Assembly: GCA_030753265.1 (NCBI GenBank)
Contig: JASMCQ010000086.1
Coordinates: forward strand, 1-35,686
Direction: 5' to 3'
DNA: 35,686 nt
Origin: Dehalococcoidia bacterium
GTDB taxonomy: Bacteria; Chloroflexota; Dehalococcoidia; UBA3495
In this document: positions 14,380 to 22,529 of the stretch, piece by piece
How positions within the stretch are numbered: position 1 is the first letter of the stretch
How the letters are laid out: each line of letters starts with the position of its first letter
The notes under the pieces: generated by a model
What the model was told of the DNA's origin: nothing
The model's database searches: none
Seen by the model: the letters and a program-made list of their open reading frames with translations, nothing else
Made by a program: the position numbers and the translations under genes

Positions 14380-15783
14380 GTGAACGAAACACGCCGGCTG
14401 GCTGAGTTTATCGCGGGTACGAGCTACTCCGACCTCCCCGAAGCGGTGGTCGAGGCCACCCGGGTGTACATCCTGGATAATCTGGCCAGCGGGCTGCTGG
14501 GATCGAACACCCCCTGGGCTGAAATGGTGGGAAGCCTGGCCTGGGAGAGCGCATCCAGCGGGCCCTGCTCGGTCATGGCCCAAGGCTGGACCACCTCACC
14601 TTCCTACGCCGCCCTGGTCAACGGCACCATGATCGGCGGATTCGAGACCGACCACTCCTACGGGCCCGGCTCGTCCCATCCCAGCGCCGGTGTCTTCCCG
14701 GCCGTCATGGCCGTGGCCGAGCGTGACCGCCTGGACGGCAAGACGTTCCTGGCGTCGGTGGCCCTTGGTTACGAGGCGGCCTGCCGGGTCGGCCTGGCGG
14801 CCACCCGGGCGGTGGAGGACGTTGCCGGTTTCCACGGGCCCGGCACCAACGCACCCTTTGGCGGAGCGGCCGGGGCCGGCAAGGCGCTGGGCCTGGACGC
14901 GGACCGCCTGACCAACGCCCTCGGCATCGCCGGGTCCCACGCCGGGGGGGTTCTGGAGTTCGCCCGAGAGGGCGCGATGACCAAGCGGATTCACGTGGGC
15001 CGCGGCTCCCAAATGGGGCTGGAGAGCGCCCTGTTGGCCGCCAAGGGTTTCACCGGTCCCTCGACAATCCTGGAGGGAGACAAGGGCTACCTGAAGGTGT
15101 ATTCGCCTTCGCCGAACCCGAAGGCGGTGGTGGAAGGGTTGGGCCAACGCTACCTTCTCATGGACGTGTCGCTGAAATCCTACGCCTGTCACGGGTCTTT
15201 TCACTCGGTGATAGACAGCATCTGCCGCTTCCGGGCGGATCATCGGTTCGGAGCCTCCGACGTGGAATACGTCAAGGTGGCCGGGCCCGAGCGGATGATG
15301 GAGGCCCGGTTCACCGGCCGGGAGCCGGCCAGCGTGCTGGGTGCCCAGTACAGTCTCCCCTTTTCCGCGGCCATCGCCCTGTGCCGGGATGCCGGCGACC
15401 CCCTGGTTTTCAGTGAGGCGACGTTGTGGGACGCCCAGGTCCGGGAAATGGCCCAGCGAATCGAGCTTGAAGAGGTCCGGCCCGGCCAACACCCGGACCG
15501 GCTGGGACGGGGCGATCTCGGCGAACCCGGCAGCCCGATCGCCGAGGTTACCCTGACCGTCTCCGGGGATACCCATAGTTTCCTGGCGACCGGCTGGAAG
15601 GGGGCGCCGTCCAATCCCTACACCTACGACGAGATATCCCGGAAGTTCAGCCGTTATGCCGCCACCTTTTTGCCGGCCGGGCGCATCAAAGAGATAATCG
15701 ACCGGGTCCGCGGGTTGGAGCAGCAGCAGGATATCGGCGAGTTGACCCGGTTGCTGCGGGCCGGCCTCGCCATCACCGCTTAA
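14380..15783 (+). CDS. MmgE/PrpD family protein
   Basis: A 467-aa protein of the MmgE/PrpD family, which includes 2-methylcitrate dehydratase, iminodisuccinate epimerase and cis-aconitate decarboxylase. The helical first domain carries the family signature NGTMIGGFETDHSYGPGSSH (Asp-His pair) and PSAGVFPAVMAVAERDRLDG. It continues with ALGIAGSHAGGVLEF and TKRIHVGRGSQMG (Lys/His pair). The alpha/beta lid domain has the SYACHGSFHSVID segment. The start is GTG at 14380 behind GAGAGG. No citrate-cycle partners (prpB, prpC) are present, so a propionate role is not supported; a different hydroxy- or tricarboxylic acid substrate is likely. Likely co-expressed with the hydrolase gene 111 bases downstream. 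Confidence 0.9.
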   Translation: MNETRRLAEFIAGTSYSDLPEAVVEATRVYILDNLASGLLGSNTPWAEMVGSLAWESASSGPCSVMAQGWTTSPSYAALVNGTMIGGFETDHSYGPGSSHPSAGVFPAVMAVAERDRLDGKTFLASVALGYEAACRVGLAATRAVEDVAGFHGPGTNAPFGGAAGAGKALGLDADRLTNALGIAGSHAGGVLEFAREGAMTKRIHVGRGSQMGLESALLAAKGFTGPSTILEGDKGYLKVYSPSPNPKAVVEGLGQRYLLMDVSLKSYACHGSFHSVIDSICRFRADHRFGASDVEYVKVAGPERMMEARFTGREPASVLGAQYSLPFSAAIALCRDAGDPLVFSEATLWDAQVREMAQRIELEEVRPGQHPDRLGRGDLGEPGSPIAEVTLTVSGDTHSFLATGWKGAPSNPYTYDEISRKFSRYAATFLPAGRIKEIIDRVRGLEQQQDIGELTRLLRAGLAITA

Positions 15784-15894
15784 CCTTCCCCCATTGGAAG
15801 AGGAGACGCTCGGGCGCGCAGAGCAAGGCCTACCCAACCGGGAGCCGGCGGGGTGACAACTACTCGGCTGTAGCCGATAATGGAGGCGTAACTC

Positions 15895-17877
15895 ATGGCG
15901 GTAACCGCTCTGGAGATCAAGTCCCGGCAACCCTACGCCGACGGAGTGTCCTTCAGCGACGTGGGACCCTGCGAACTGGTGGACGCCGAGGTGCGGTTCG
16001 CCGTGGACCCGGACCACCCGGCCAACGAACTCATCACCGACCTGAAGCTGGCGCCACGGGACGCCGATGGGAAGGTCTCCTTCTCGGCCGATTTCCGGAT
16101 GGTCCGTCCCGTCGACCCGCAACGGAGGAACCGCCGCGTCTTCCTGGATGTACTGAACCGGGGCCGCCAGCGTGCGCTGAGATACATTCAAGACGCGCCC
16201 GAAACCCTGGACGCCGGTCTGAATCCGGGCGGCGGCTTCCTAACGCGCCAGGGCTACACCCTGGTCTGGTGCGGCTGGCAGCACGACGTGCCCGATGGCC
16301 CGGGGCTGCTTCACATCCGGGTCCCCGGCGCCGTCACCTCCGAAGGTCCAGTCTCCGGAAAGATCGCCATCACCTTCCAGCCCAACGCGGCCTCCCCAAC
16401 GCGCCTGCTCTCCGACCGCGGGCAACGCAACAACCCGGCCGCCGATACCAGTGAGCCCGGGGCGGTGCTCACCGTCCGGGACCACGAATATGCCCCCATC
16501 CATGTCTTCCCCCGCGATCAGTGGGCATTTGCCCGGCTTGAGGACGGGCAGGTGGTGCCCGACGCCGGTTATGTCTACCTGGCCGCCGGGTTCGTGCCGG
16601 GGAAGGTCTACCGGGTGATCTATACCACGCCGGCGGCGCCTATCATCGGGCTTGGCATGGTAGCCACCCGCGACATTGCGGCGTTCCTGAAATACGGGAC
16701 CGAGCAGGAGGGTAACCCCTGCGCCGGCGGGATCGAGCGCGCCTACGCCTTCGGCGCCTCCCAGAGCGGCCGGTTCCTTCGCCACATGCTCTACCTGGGA
16801 TTGAACGAGGACGAAAGCGGCCGCATCGCATACGACGGGATCATCGCCCACATCGCCGGAGGACGGCGGGGTGAGTTCAACCTGCGCTTCGGGCAGCCGT
16901 CCAACGTTCTCGAACACAGCGTCGGCAGCATGTTTCCCTTCTCGGACGTTGAACAAACCGACCCGGAAACCGCCCGCACCGGCGGGCTTCTTGACCGGCT
17001 CACCGCCTCGGGCAAGCTGCCCAAGGTGTTCTTCACCAACACCGCCGCCGAGTACTGGGGCGGCCACGCGGCGCTGATCCACACCGACGTCACCGGAAGC
17101 AACGACCTTGCTCCATCGGAGTCGGTCCGAATCTACCACTTCGCCGGTACCCACCACTCTTCAGGCAAGTTCCCTCTGGGCGACGTCGATCCGGCCAACG
17201 GCGCGCGGGGTTGGCACGCCTTCAACTCCGTTGATCTGACGCCTCTGCTCCGGGCGGCGGTTTTCCATCTCGACCGCTGGGTGAGTCACGGAGAGGCCCC
17301 TGCTCCCAGCCGGCATCCGCGATTGGACGACGGCACGGCGGTGCTGCCGGGACACACGGCGGCGGCCTTTCGGAGTCTCCCTGAGGTCGACTTTCCTACC
17401 CACCCGCGCTACATCTGCCGGCTCGATTTCGACGAGGAACAGGGAGTGGCCACCCGGCTGCCAGCGACCGTCGGCAAACCCTATCCAAATCTGGTTTCCG
17501 CAGTGGACCGGGACCGCAACGAAATGGCCGGTATCCGGCTCCCCGACCTAACGGTGCCCCTGGCGACCCACACCGGCTGGAACACCCGCCACCCGGACAT
17601 CGGAGGAATGGGGCAGACCATACCGATGATCGGCTCCACCATGCCCTTCCCGCCAAACCAAGAGGAACGGGAGGCCTGGGGCGACCCGCGCCTCTCCATC
17701 GACGAGCGTTACGCCTCCAGGGACGATTACCTGGAGCGGGTTCGGGGCGAAGCCCGCAAATTGGTCGACGAACGGTATCTGCTGGCGGAGGACCTGGAGA
17801 CCGTGATCGGGCACGCGGCCGAACGCTACGACTTCTTCCGGAACCGGATCAAGGAGGCCCAAGCCGCGAATGATTGA
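15895..17877 (+). CDS. Large alpha/beta hydrolase-domain protein
   Basis: A 660-aa protein resembling the uncharacterised 'alpha/beta hydrolase domain' family found with secondary-metabolite or aromatic catabolism genes. The nucleophile elbow is AFGASQSGRFLRHMLY (G-x-S-x-S-G, Ser in SQSGR). The probable acid and His regions are the ones around VFFTNTAAEYWGGHAALIHT and IYHFAGTHHSSGKFP. The N-terminal ~220 residues form a beta-rich domain (DVLNRGRQRALRYI). There is no signal peptide, so it is likely cytoplasmic. The ATG at 15895 has GGAGG upstream. Ester, lactone or C-C bond hydrolysis cannot be told apart. Confidence 0.8.
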   Translation: MAVTALEIKSRQPYADGVSFSDVGPCELVDAEVRFAVDPDHPANELITDLKLAPRDADGKVSFSADFRMVRPVDPQRRNRRVFLDVLNRGRQRALRYIQDAPETLDAGLNPGGGFLTRQGYTLVWCGWQHDVPDGPGLLHIRVPGAVTSEGPVSGKIAITFQPNAASPTRLLSDRGQRNNPAADTSEPGAVLTVRDHEYAPIHVFPRDQWAFARLEDGQVVPDAGYVYLAAGFVPGKVYRVIYTTPAAPIIGLGMVATRDIAAFLKYGTEQEGNPCAGGIERAYAFGASQSGRFLRHMLYLGLNEDESGRIAYDGIIAHIAGGRRGEFNLRFGQPSNVLEHSVGSMFPFSDVEQTDPETARTGGLLDRLTASGKLPKVFFTNTAAEYWGGHAALIHTDVTGSNDLAPSESVRIYHFAGTHHSSGKFPLGDVDPANGARGWHAFNSVDLTPLLRAAVFHLDRWVSHGEAPAPSRHPRLDDGTAVLPGHTAAAFRSLPEVDFPTHPRYICRLDFDEEQGVATRLPATVGKPYPNLVSAVDRDRNEMAGIRLPDLTVPLATHTGWNTRHPDIGGMGQTIPMIGSTMPFPPNQEEREAWGDPRLSIDERYASRDDYLERVRGEARKLVDERYLLAEDLETVIGHAAERYDFFRNRIKEAQAAND

Positions 17878-18072
17878 TCCCGGAGGGTTCTCGTCCCTTT
17901 CAGTTGGTTCCCAACCCACCCACTCGCGTCCCAACCTACGCGGGTCCCAACGCGTGGTTGAGCCGTTCAACTTCCCGGTGGCCTGAGGGAATGCCGCCAA
18001 TCCGGCCTTCCTCCGGCCACGTATACGCTTGTGAGGGGCTCTGCCTTCCCGGTCACAGGGAGCCCTGAGTTC

Positions 18073-18645
18073 GTGGAAATTCAAGGGCCAGAGGACCACG
18101 AACTCATCCAGCGAATTGCCGGGCACGACAAGGATGCTCTGGAAGCTCTTTACGCCAGGTACTCCACGCCGGTCTACTCGCTGGCCATGTACATGCTGAA
18201 ACAGGAATCGCTGGCCCAGGAAGTAACCCAGGAGATTTTCCTGAATATCTGGCTCCGAGCCTCCAGCTACAAACCCGATCGAGGTCTGCCGCGGGCCTGG
18301 ATCATGAGCGTGGCCCACCACAAGATCGTGGACTTGATCCGCTCCCGCCGGCGGGCGACGGCTCACACCGACCCCGGAGGCTACGAGCTGCTGGAACTGA
18401 TCCCCTCCGGCCAGGCATCCACCGAAGAAGAGGTTGAGCGGAACCTGGACCGGGAGCGCATCATCAAGGCCCTTGCCAACCTGCCGCCAGCCCAGCGAGA
18501 TGTGATTATCCTGGCCTATTTCGAAGGGTACTCCCAATCTGAGATGGCAGACAGGCTGGGCGAGCCTTTGGGAACCGTCAAGGCCAGGGTACGTCTCGCG
18601 ATGCAGAAATTGCGGGCCTTATTAGAGCAAGATGTCATCGAGTAA
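18073..18645 (+). CDS. ECF RNA polymerase sigma factor (SigK-like)
   Basis: A 190-aa sigma-70 family factor with only regions 2 and 4. Region 2: DALEALYARYSTPVYSLAMY, then EVTQEIFLNIWLRA and ...DRGLPRAWIMSVAHHKIVDL. Region 4: LPPAQRDVIILAYFEGYSQS followed by EMADRLGEPLGTVKARVRLA. It directs RNA polymerase to stress promoters when freed from its anti-sigma factor. The GTG at 18073 is preferred because AGGGAG lies upstream; an in-frame GTG at 18031 would add 14 residues. Its last codons overlap the anti-sigma gene (18632) by 14 nt, so the pair is translationally coupled. Confidence 0.92.
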   Translation: MEIQGPEDHELIQRIAGHDKDALEALYARYSTPVYSLAMYMLKQESLAQEVTQEIFLNIWLRASSYKPDRGLPRAWIMSVAHHKIVDLIRSRRRATAHTDPGGYELLELIPSGQASTEEEVERNLDRERIIKALANLPPAQRDVIILAYFEGYSQSEMADRLGEPLGTVKARVRLAMQKLRALLEQDVIE

Positions 18646-19555
18646 TCTCGACAACCGGTCTCATCCGGACGAACTGTTGGGCGCGTATGCCCTGGATGCC
18701 TTGGATAACGAGGATACGTTACTCGTGGAGTCCCACCTGGAGGATTGCCCGCGGTGCCGCCGGTCGTTCGCCGGGTTCCAAAGCACCGCGGAGCAACTGG
18801 CCCGGCTGACCGGCGGCCGCCAGCCGGACCCAGCGGTTCGTTCCCGTTTGATGAAAGCAGTCGCCCAAGCCGGGTCCCCGCCCAAAACCGCCGGGGTGCT
18901 GCCTTGGTCCCACACCCTGCCTCCGATGATCAGACTCCTGCTCCCCGTGGCGGCGATGGTGGCCGTTGCGCTATTCACCCTCGGCGTCTTCATGAACATC
19001 CGCATTTCCGACCGGGTGGAAGGTTTGGAGAACGAGAACTCTACCCTGGTGGCCCAGGTGAGCGATGTGAACCGCGAGAACTCCACCTTGACCATCCAGC
19101 TATCCCAAACCGATACCGAGGCGTCCGATCTCGCCGACACGTTGCGCCAGCTACAGTTGACCAGCTACTGGATGGCCAATCCGGCGAACCTGGCCCTCGC
19201 GCTGAGGCCACGCGACGGTGGCGGAGACTCCCGGGGCATACTTCTGGTGGGCGATAGCGGTAACCGAGCATTGTTGATGGTGTCGGGCATGGGCGGCCAG
19301 GCGAGTCTCTCAATCTATCAAGTCTGGCTGTCCCGGCAAGGGGATCGGCTATGGGCCGGCGAAGTGCGGGTCGACGACAACGGATGGGGTACGGTTACAC
19401 TGCAACCCACCGAGTCGGTGTTCGGATTCGACAAGGTGGAACTCACGGCGGAAACCGTGGCCGGCGTCGCGCCGGGCCCCAAGGACATGGTCCTTGAAGG
19501 CGCCATTCAAGACCCAAGGTCCTCGGAGACGCTGATACCGGAGCCTTGGCCCTAG
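18632..19555 (+). CDS. RskA-type anti-sigma factor with zinc-finger domain
   Basis: A 307-aa membrane anti-sigma factor. The N-terminal cytoplasmic zinc-binding anti-sigma domain has His35-x3-Cys39-x2-Cys42 (SHLEDCPRCRRSF). One transmembrane helix spans about residues 100-121, followed by a coiled coil (about 125-170, with the repeat NENSTL/NRENSTL). The C-terminal RskA domain (YQVWLSRQGDRLWAGEVRVD) is extracytoplasmic. In RskA systems a cascade of proteases cleaves the protein and frees the sigma factor. The stimulus is unknown here; no cysteine redox pair was seen outside the zinc site. Confidence 0.92.
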   Translation: MSSSNLDNRSHPDELLGAYALDALDNEDTLLVESHLEDCPRCRRSFAGFQSTAEQLARLTGGRQPDPAVRSRLMKAVAQAGSPPKTAGVLPWSHTLPPMIRLLLPVAAMVAVALFTLGVFMNIRISDRVEGLENENSTLVAQVSDVNRENSTLTIQLSQTDTEASDLADTLRQLQLTSYWMANPANLALALRPRDGGGDSRGILLVGDSGNRALLMVSGMGGQASLSIYQVWLSRQGDRLWAGEVRVDDNGWGTVTLQPTESVFGFDKVELTAETVAGVAPGPKDMVLEGAIQDPRSSETLIPEPWP

Positions 19556-19688
19556 CTCGAGGCGCTTGGTTGCGCACCCGATCGAAGATTGAGGCATCGT
19601 CCCCCACCCATCGGCGTTCGGGTATGGTACCCTAGCTGAAAGCTGATGACGTGGATGTCATCGTGCTGTTCTCAGACGGGAGGGCCGG

Positions 19689-20198
19689 ATGCCAATCACC
19701 GTGCTCATTCTTTACGACCGCAAAAGCGCCGCTATTGAAGCCCTCGCGGAAGCGGCGGCCGAGGGTGTACAGGGTACCGGGGTAGCCCGCGCCAACCTGA
19801 AACGCGTCGAGGAGGCGGCCCGAGAGGACTTGCTGACCGCCGACGCCCTGATGCTGGGCTCCCCGAACTGGAGCGGAGTCACCGGTTCCCTGAAACTCTG
19901 GCTGGACGAAACGGGAGACCTGTGGGAGGAAGCCGCCCTCGCCGGCAGACCGGCGGCGGCCTTCACCACCGCGTGGGGTCGTCACGCCGGCCTGGAAATG
20001 ACTCTCCTTCAACTGATCCATTGGCTGCTCGCTTGCGGGATGATCGTCGTCGGACTCCCCTGGTCGGACCGGATGCGCTACTCCGGCTCATACTACGGAG
20101 CAGCCGCCACCGACGGAATCTCCGATGACGATCTGGCCCAGGCCCGTGATTTGGGCGCCCGCCTCGCCATTATCGCCGCCCGGCTCCAAGCCAACTAG
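19689..20198 (+). CDS. Flavodoxin/WrbA-like NAD(P)H-dependent oxidoreductase
   Basis: A 169-aa flavodoxin-fold protein. The N-terminal beta-strand and FMN phosphate loop region is ILYDRKSAAIEALAEA. WrbA-like landmarks follow: ADALMLGSPNWSGVTGSLKL, DETGDLW, LAGRPAAAFTTAW, GLEMTLLQLIHWLLACGMIV, and SGSYYGAAATDG. Such proteins bind FMN and reduce quinones or other acceptors with NAD(P)H. The usual phosphate loop is shortened, so FMN binding may be weaker. The ATG at 19689 has GGGAGG upstream. It sits alone after the sigma/anti-sigma pair and might be part of its regulon, which is inference. Confidence 0.85.
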   Translation: MPITVLILYDRKSAAIEALAEAAAEGVQGTGVARANLKRVEEAAREDLLTADALMLGSPNWSGVTGSLKLWLDETGDLWEEAALAGRPAAAFTTAWGRHAGLEMTLLQLIHWLLACGMIVVGLPWSDRMRYSGSYYGAAATDGISDDDLAQARDLGARLAIIAARLQAN

Positions 20199-20598
20199 GT
20201 GCTTGCGGCGCTCCGGCCTATCCGCCGCCAAGGGCCTTGAGTCGATGGCTGCGGTTCACGCATCGAGCATCAAACCGCGGCTAAGTGCTCCCCTACCAAG
20301 TTCCTGGCGACACACGTCCACTCCCAGAAGCGACCCTTTGGTCGGACCATGCTTCTTTTGGGGGTTCCCCCACCCCCTAATATTTGTTTGTCGGCGCGGG
20401 GGGCCTCGCCCCGCGCGCCTACAAACCTCCTTGGGCAGGTGGGCGGGAATGTGAAAGTCAGTCAATGAATAAGGCAGAAGGTCTTCGGTCAGATTTGGAT
20501 CGACATCTGGGTTGCCGCAAGGAGCCGCCGGGAGAATGGAGAAGGCGGTGGCGCCCACTTTCGGTGAGGCATCACCGCCTTCACGGCTTTCGCCGGGA
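20199..20598. other. Intergenic region between convergent genes
   Basis: About 400 bases without a gene. It contains a hairpin at 20386-20426 (GTTTGT/ACAAAC arms with a GCGCGGGG/CCCCGCGC core), typical of a dispersed palindromic repeat. Inverted arms GAAGGCGGTG (20541-20550) and CACCGCCTTC (20573-20582) lie right after the ThyX-like gene stop and may end its transcript, although no T-run follows. Confidence 0.55.
20386..20426. repeat. Palindromic repeat hairpin
   Basis: GTTTGT (20386-20391) pairs with ACAAAC (20421-20426) around GCGCGGGG...CCCCGCGC. It lies in non-coding DNA between convergent genes. Confidence 0.6.
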
Positions 20599-22104
20599 TC
20601 AGCCCGACTGGGGAAAGGGCCACCAGTCGGGATAGTCTCGCAGGCGCAGGTGCCGGAACAGCTCCGGGTGGACCTCCATGGCCAGCTTCATCGCCTGAAG
20701 AACCGGTTGCCGGATGGAGAAATGAGCCAGATCCGAGGTCCGCAACTTGAACAGGTGGTAGCACTCCCGCAGGTTCATCTTGGCCAGCACCCGGCGGTAG
20801 TGGGCGTGAGTCACCAGGTATTGGGCGGCCACCGGAGAGTGGTGGCGCACCTCACGGCAGGCTTCCTCTGCTGAACCCACGGCTTCTTGAAACATACCCC
20901 CCAGGCCCGCCTCCACCAGCAGGTCGGGTACCCGATACCGGTGGGCCACCGTCAACGGTTGGGGTACGTAGGTCATCATCCGATGCCGTTTGAACTCGCG
21001 GTAGGCGCCGTAGTCCATTAGAAACTCGAAGGTGTAGTCCACCAGTTCGAACTCCCGCGCCGGCGCGTCATGCGGTCCCAGGCCGGCCACGCACCGGTTG
21101 ACTATGTCCCGGCGCTCTTCCGGCGGCATCTCCGACACCCGCTGCCATATCCGGTCATAGCCCCGGTCCGATTGCCGGTACAGCAGGGCGGCCGCCAGTT
21201 TCTCTTCGGCCTGGCGGTCCCAATGGACCAGCCGCACCTCCGGCTCGGGGCTCGCCGTAAGAGAAGGCCCCGACGCGGGTGAATCCTCGCCGCCTCCCTC
21301 TGAATGATGGAGGCCGGCAGGAATCTCCGGCAGGTATTCACGGGGCAGCGCCCGCTGGGCGGCGGGCATTCCAGCGAGGTAAGGGTTCGGCTCGGCATAC
21401 TTGATAAGGGTGGGGGTAATGTCGCGCGCCTGTTGCCGGAGGTCCAGTCCCAGGTCCTGCTCTTCAGTCAGCTCCGACGACAGCAGCTTGGAGATGGCGT
21501 GCTCCAGGACCCGGGCGTTGGCGGTCACACCCACGTTGGTCAGGAGGGCGGCCGGCAGAACGGCCCGGCAGTTGTCGGTGGCGATGCGCCGCAGCCGCAT
21601 ATTGTAAGTCTGCCGGCGCTCCCGTTCTCCTCGCGGGACGGCCTGCTGAAGGTGTTCCATAAAGCCGTCGATCAAGCCGCGATAGTCCTTAAAGAGCCTC
21701 CGGCACGTTTCATCGTACAGCCGGGCGAGATCGGGTTGACCGTCAAGCTCTCGCGGGGAATAGAAATAGTCCTCCGGCATGACCTGGTAGCGGGACGACT
21801 TCTCGGTGTAGGACGCCAGGCGGTTGTCTTCCAGGGTATCGCAGGCCAGCCGGGAGACGTTCTCCACCGCCAGGTGGACCACGGCGTGCTCGGCAACCGA
21901 GGCGTGCCCGTAGCCCAGCACCCATCTCTCGTGAAACTCGGCGGCTTTTTCCTGGCTGACCTGCCGGGCGATCTCGTCGAAGGGCTCCGGCCGCCGCGAG
22001 GTCATGGCGAAGGCCACCGCAATCTGCTCTTCGCTCAGCTCGTGAGCATCCAGAGGGTAGACCCGGCGGCCGTAGATTGGAGAACCGTTGCCACTTTCGG
22101 CCAT
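20599..22104 (-). CDS. Double-domain ThyX-like protein (FAD-dependent thymidylate synthase family)
   Basis: A 501-aa protein made of two ThyX-like halves; canonical ThyX is about 220-250 aa and forms a homotetramer that methylates dUMP with FAD and folate. The family motif is RHRxxSxNExSxRY. The N-terminal half (about 1-260) has WVLGYGHASVAEHAVVHLAV and the motif part RLASYTEKSSRY, so it keeps S-x2-E-x-S-x-R but lacks RHR. The C-terminal half (about 290-501) has REFKRHRMMTYVP, so it keeps RHR but lacks the S-x-N-E part. The halves may jointly build one active site, or the protein may be a paralogue with another role. The ATG is at 22104; two possible promoters lie upstream. No other thymidylate genes are nearby. 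Confidence 0.8.
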   Translation of the reverse strand: MAESGNGSPIYGRRVYPLDAHELSEEQIAVAFAMTSRRPEPFDEIARQVSQEKAAEFHERWVLGYGHASVAEHAVVHLAVENVSRLACDTLEDNRLASYTEKSSRYQVMPEDYFYSPRELDGQPDLARLYDETCRRLFKDYRGLIDGFMEHLQQAVPRGERERRQTYNMRLRRIATDNCRAVLPAALLTNVGVTANARVLEHAISKLLSSELTEEQDLGLDLRQQARDITPTLIKYAEPNPYLAGMPAAQRALPREYLPEIPAGLHHSEGGGEDSPASGPSLTASPEPEVRLVHWDRQAEEKLAAALLYRQSDRGYDRIWQRVSEMPPEERRDIVNRCVAGLGPHDAPAREFELVDYTFEFLMDYGAYREFKRHRMMTYVPQPLTVAHRYRVPDLLVEAGLGGMFQEAVGSAEEACREVRHHSPVAAQYLVTHAHYRRVLAKMNLRECYHLFKLRTSDLAHFSIRQPVLQAMKLAMEVHPELFRHLRLRDYPDWWPFPQSG

Positions 22105-22180
22105 GGTTGTGACACCACCCCCTATCCCATCATGAGGCCATTTCAGCCGCGTTGGCCCAGACTGTCAAGCAGTAAGTGTC

Positions 22181-22209
22181 AACGTAAGCGCCGTGACACC
22201 TTATGTCAA
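22181..22209 (-). promoter_or_regulatory. Promoter of the ThyX-like gene with inverted repeat
   Basis: Minus-strand TTGACA (22204-22209), 17-base spacer, TACGTT (22181-22186). An inverted repeat GTGTCA...TGACAC (22176-22199) covers the -10 and spacer. A second TTGACA (22163-22168) has TGAAAT 17 bases further on (22140-22145), a possible second promoter nearer the gene. Confidence 0.5.
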
Positions 22210-22445
22210 CCGCTGATACCCAGCTACCCTATCCACGAAGCGCGGGCGCCGCAAAGGTTGGAGCGCAGGCTAGCCGGCCTGACGGTAACTTCCCACTCGG
22301 AGGGCGCCGGAACCTCACGCTATCGGGGTGCCTAGCTCTGCGTTCTCCGGCCGCGGTGCGGTGTTCGTTGGTGGACGCCCCAGTGCCCAAGCTCGAAGGC
22401 GGCCGCACCTTTTGGTCTTGCATTTCGTGAATCGCCCGATATCCG

Positions 22446-22518
22446 GTCCGTCATCCCGGCGAAGGCCGGGGTCCAGCTAGCACTTCTCTGGATTCCGGCC
22501 TTCGCCGGGATGACGGAC
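22446..22518. repeat. Long palindromic dispersed repeat
   Basis: The arms begin GTCCGTCATCCCGGCGAAGG and end in their complement (CCTTCGCCGGGATGACGGAC), with a small central loop. It lies immediately after the stop of the second ThDP gene. It is the GTCATCCCGGCGAAGGCCGG type of repeat that occurs in many copies in diverse bacterial genomes. On RNA it would be a very stable hairpin, so it may also end transcription. Confidence 0.8.
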
Positions 22519-22529
22519 TAGACAGTACT

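Larger units (their letters stand above)
22105..22529. other. Intergenic region: thyX-like promoters and long palindrome
   Basis: About 425 bases without a gene. Contains promoters of the ThyX-like gene (22140-22209) and the repeat at 22446-22518. Confidence 0.6.

Noticed and set aside
14596..16191. 531-codon minus-strand frame across MmgE/PrpD and hydrolase genes
   Set aside because: Spans two confident genes on the other strand and shows no domain; a high-GC artefact.
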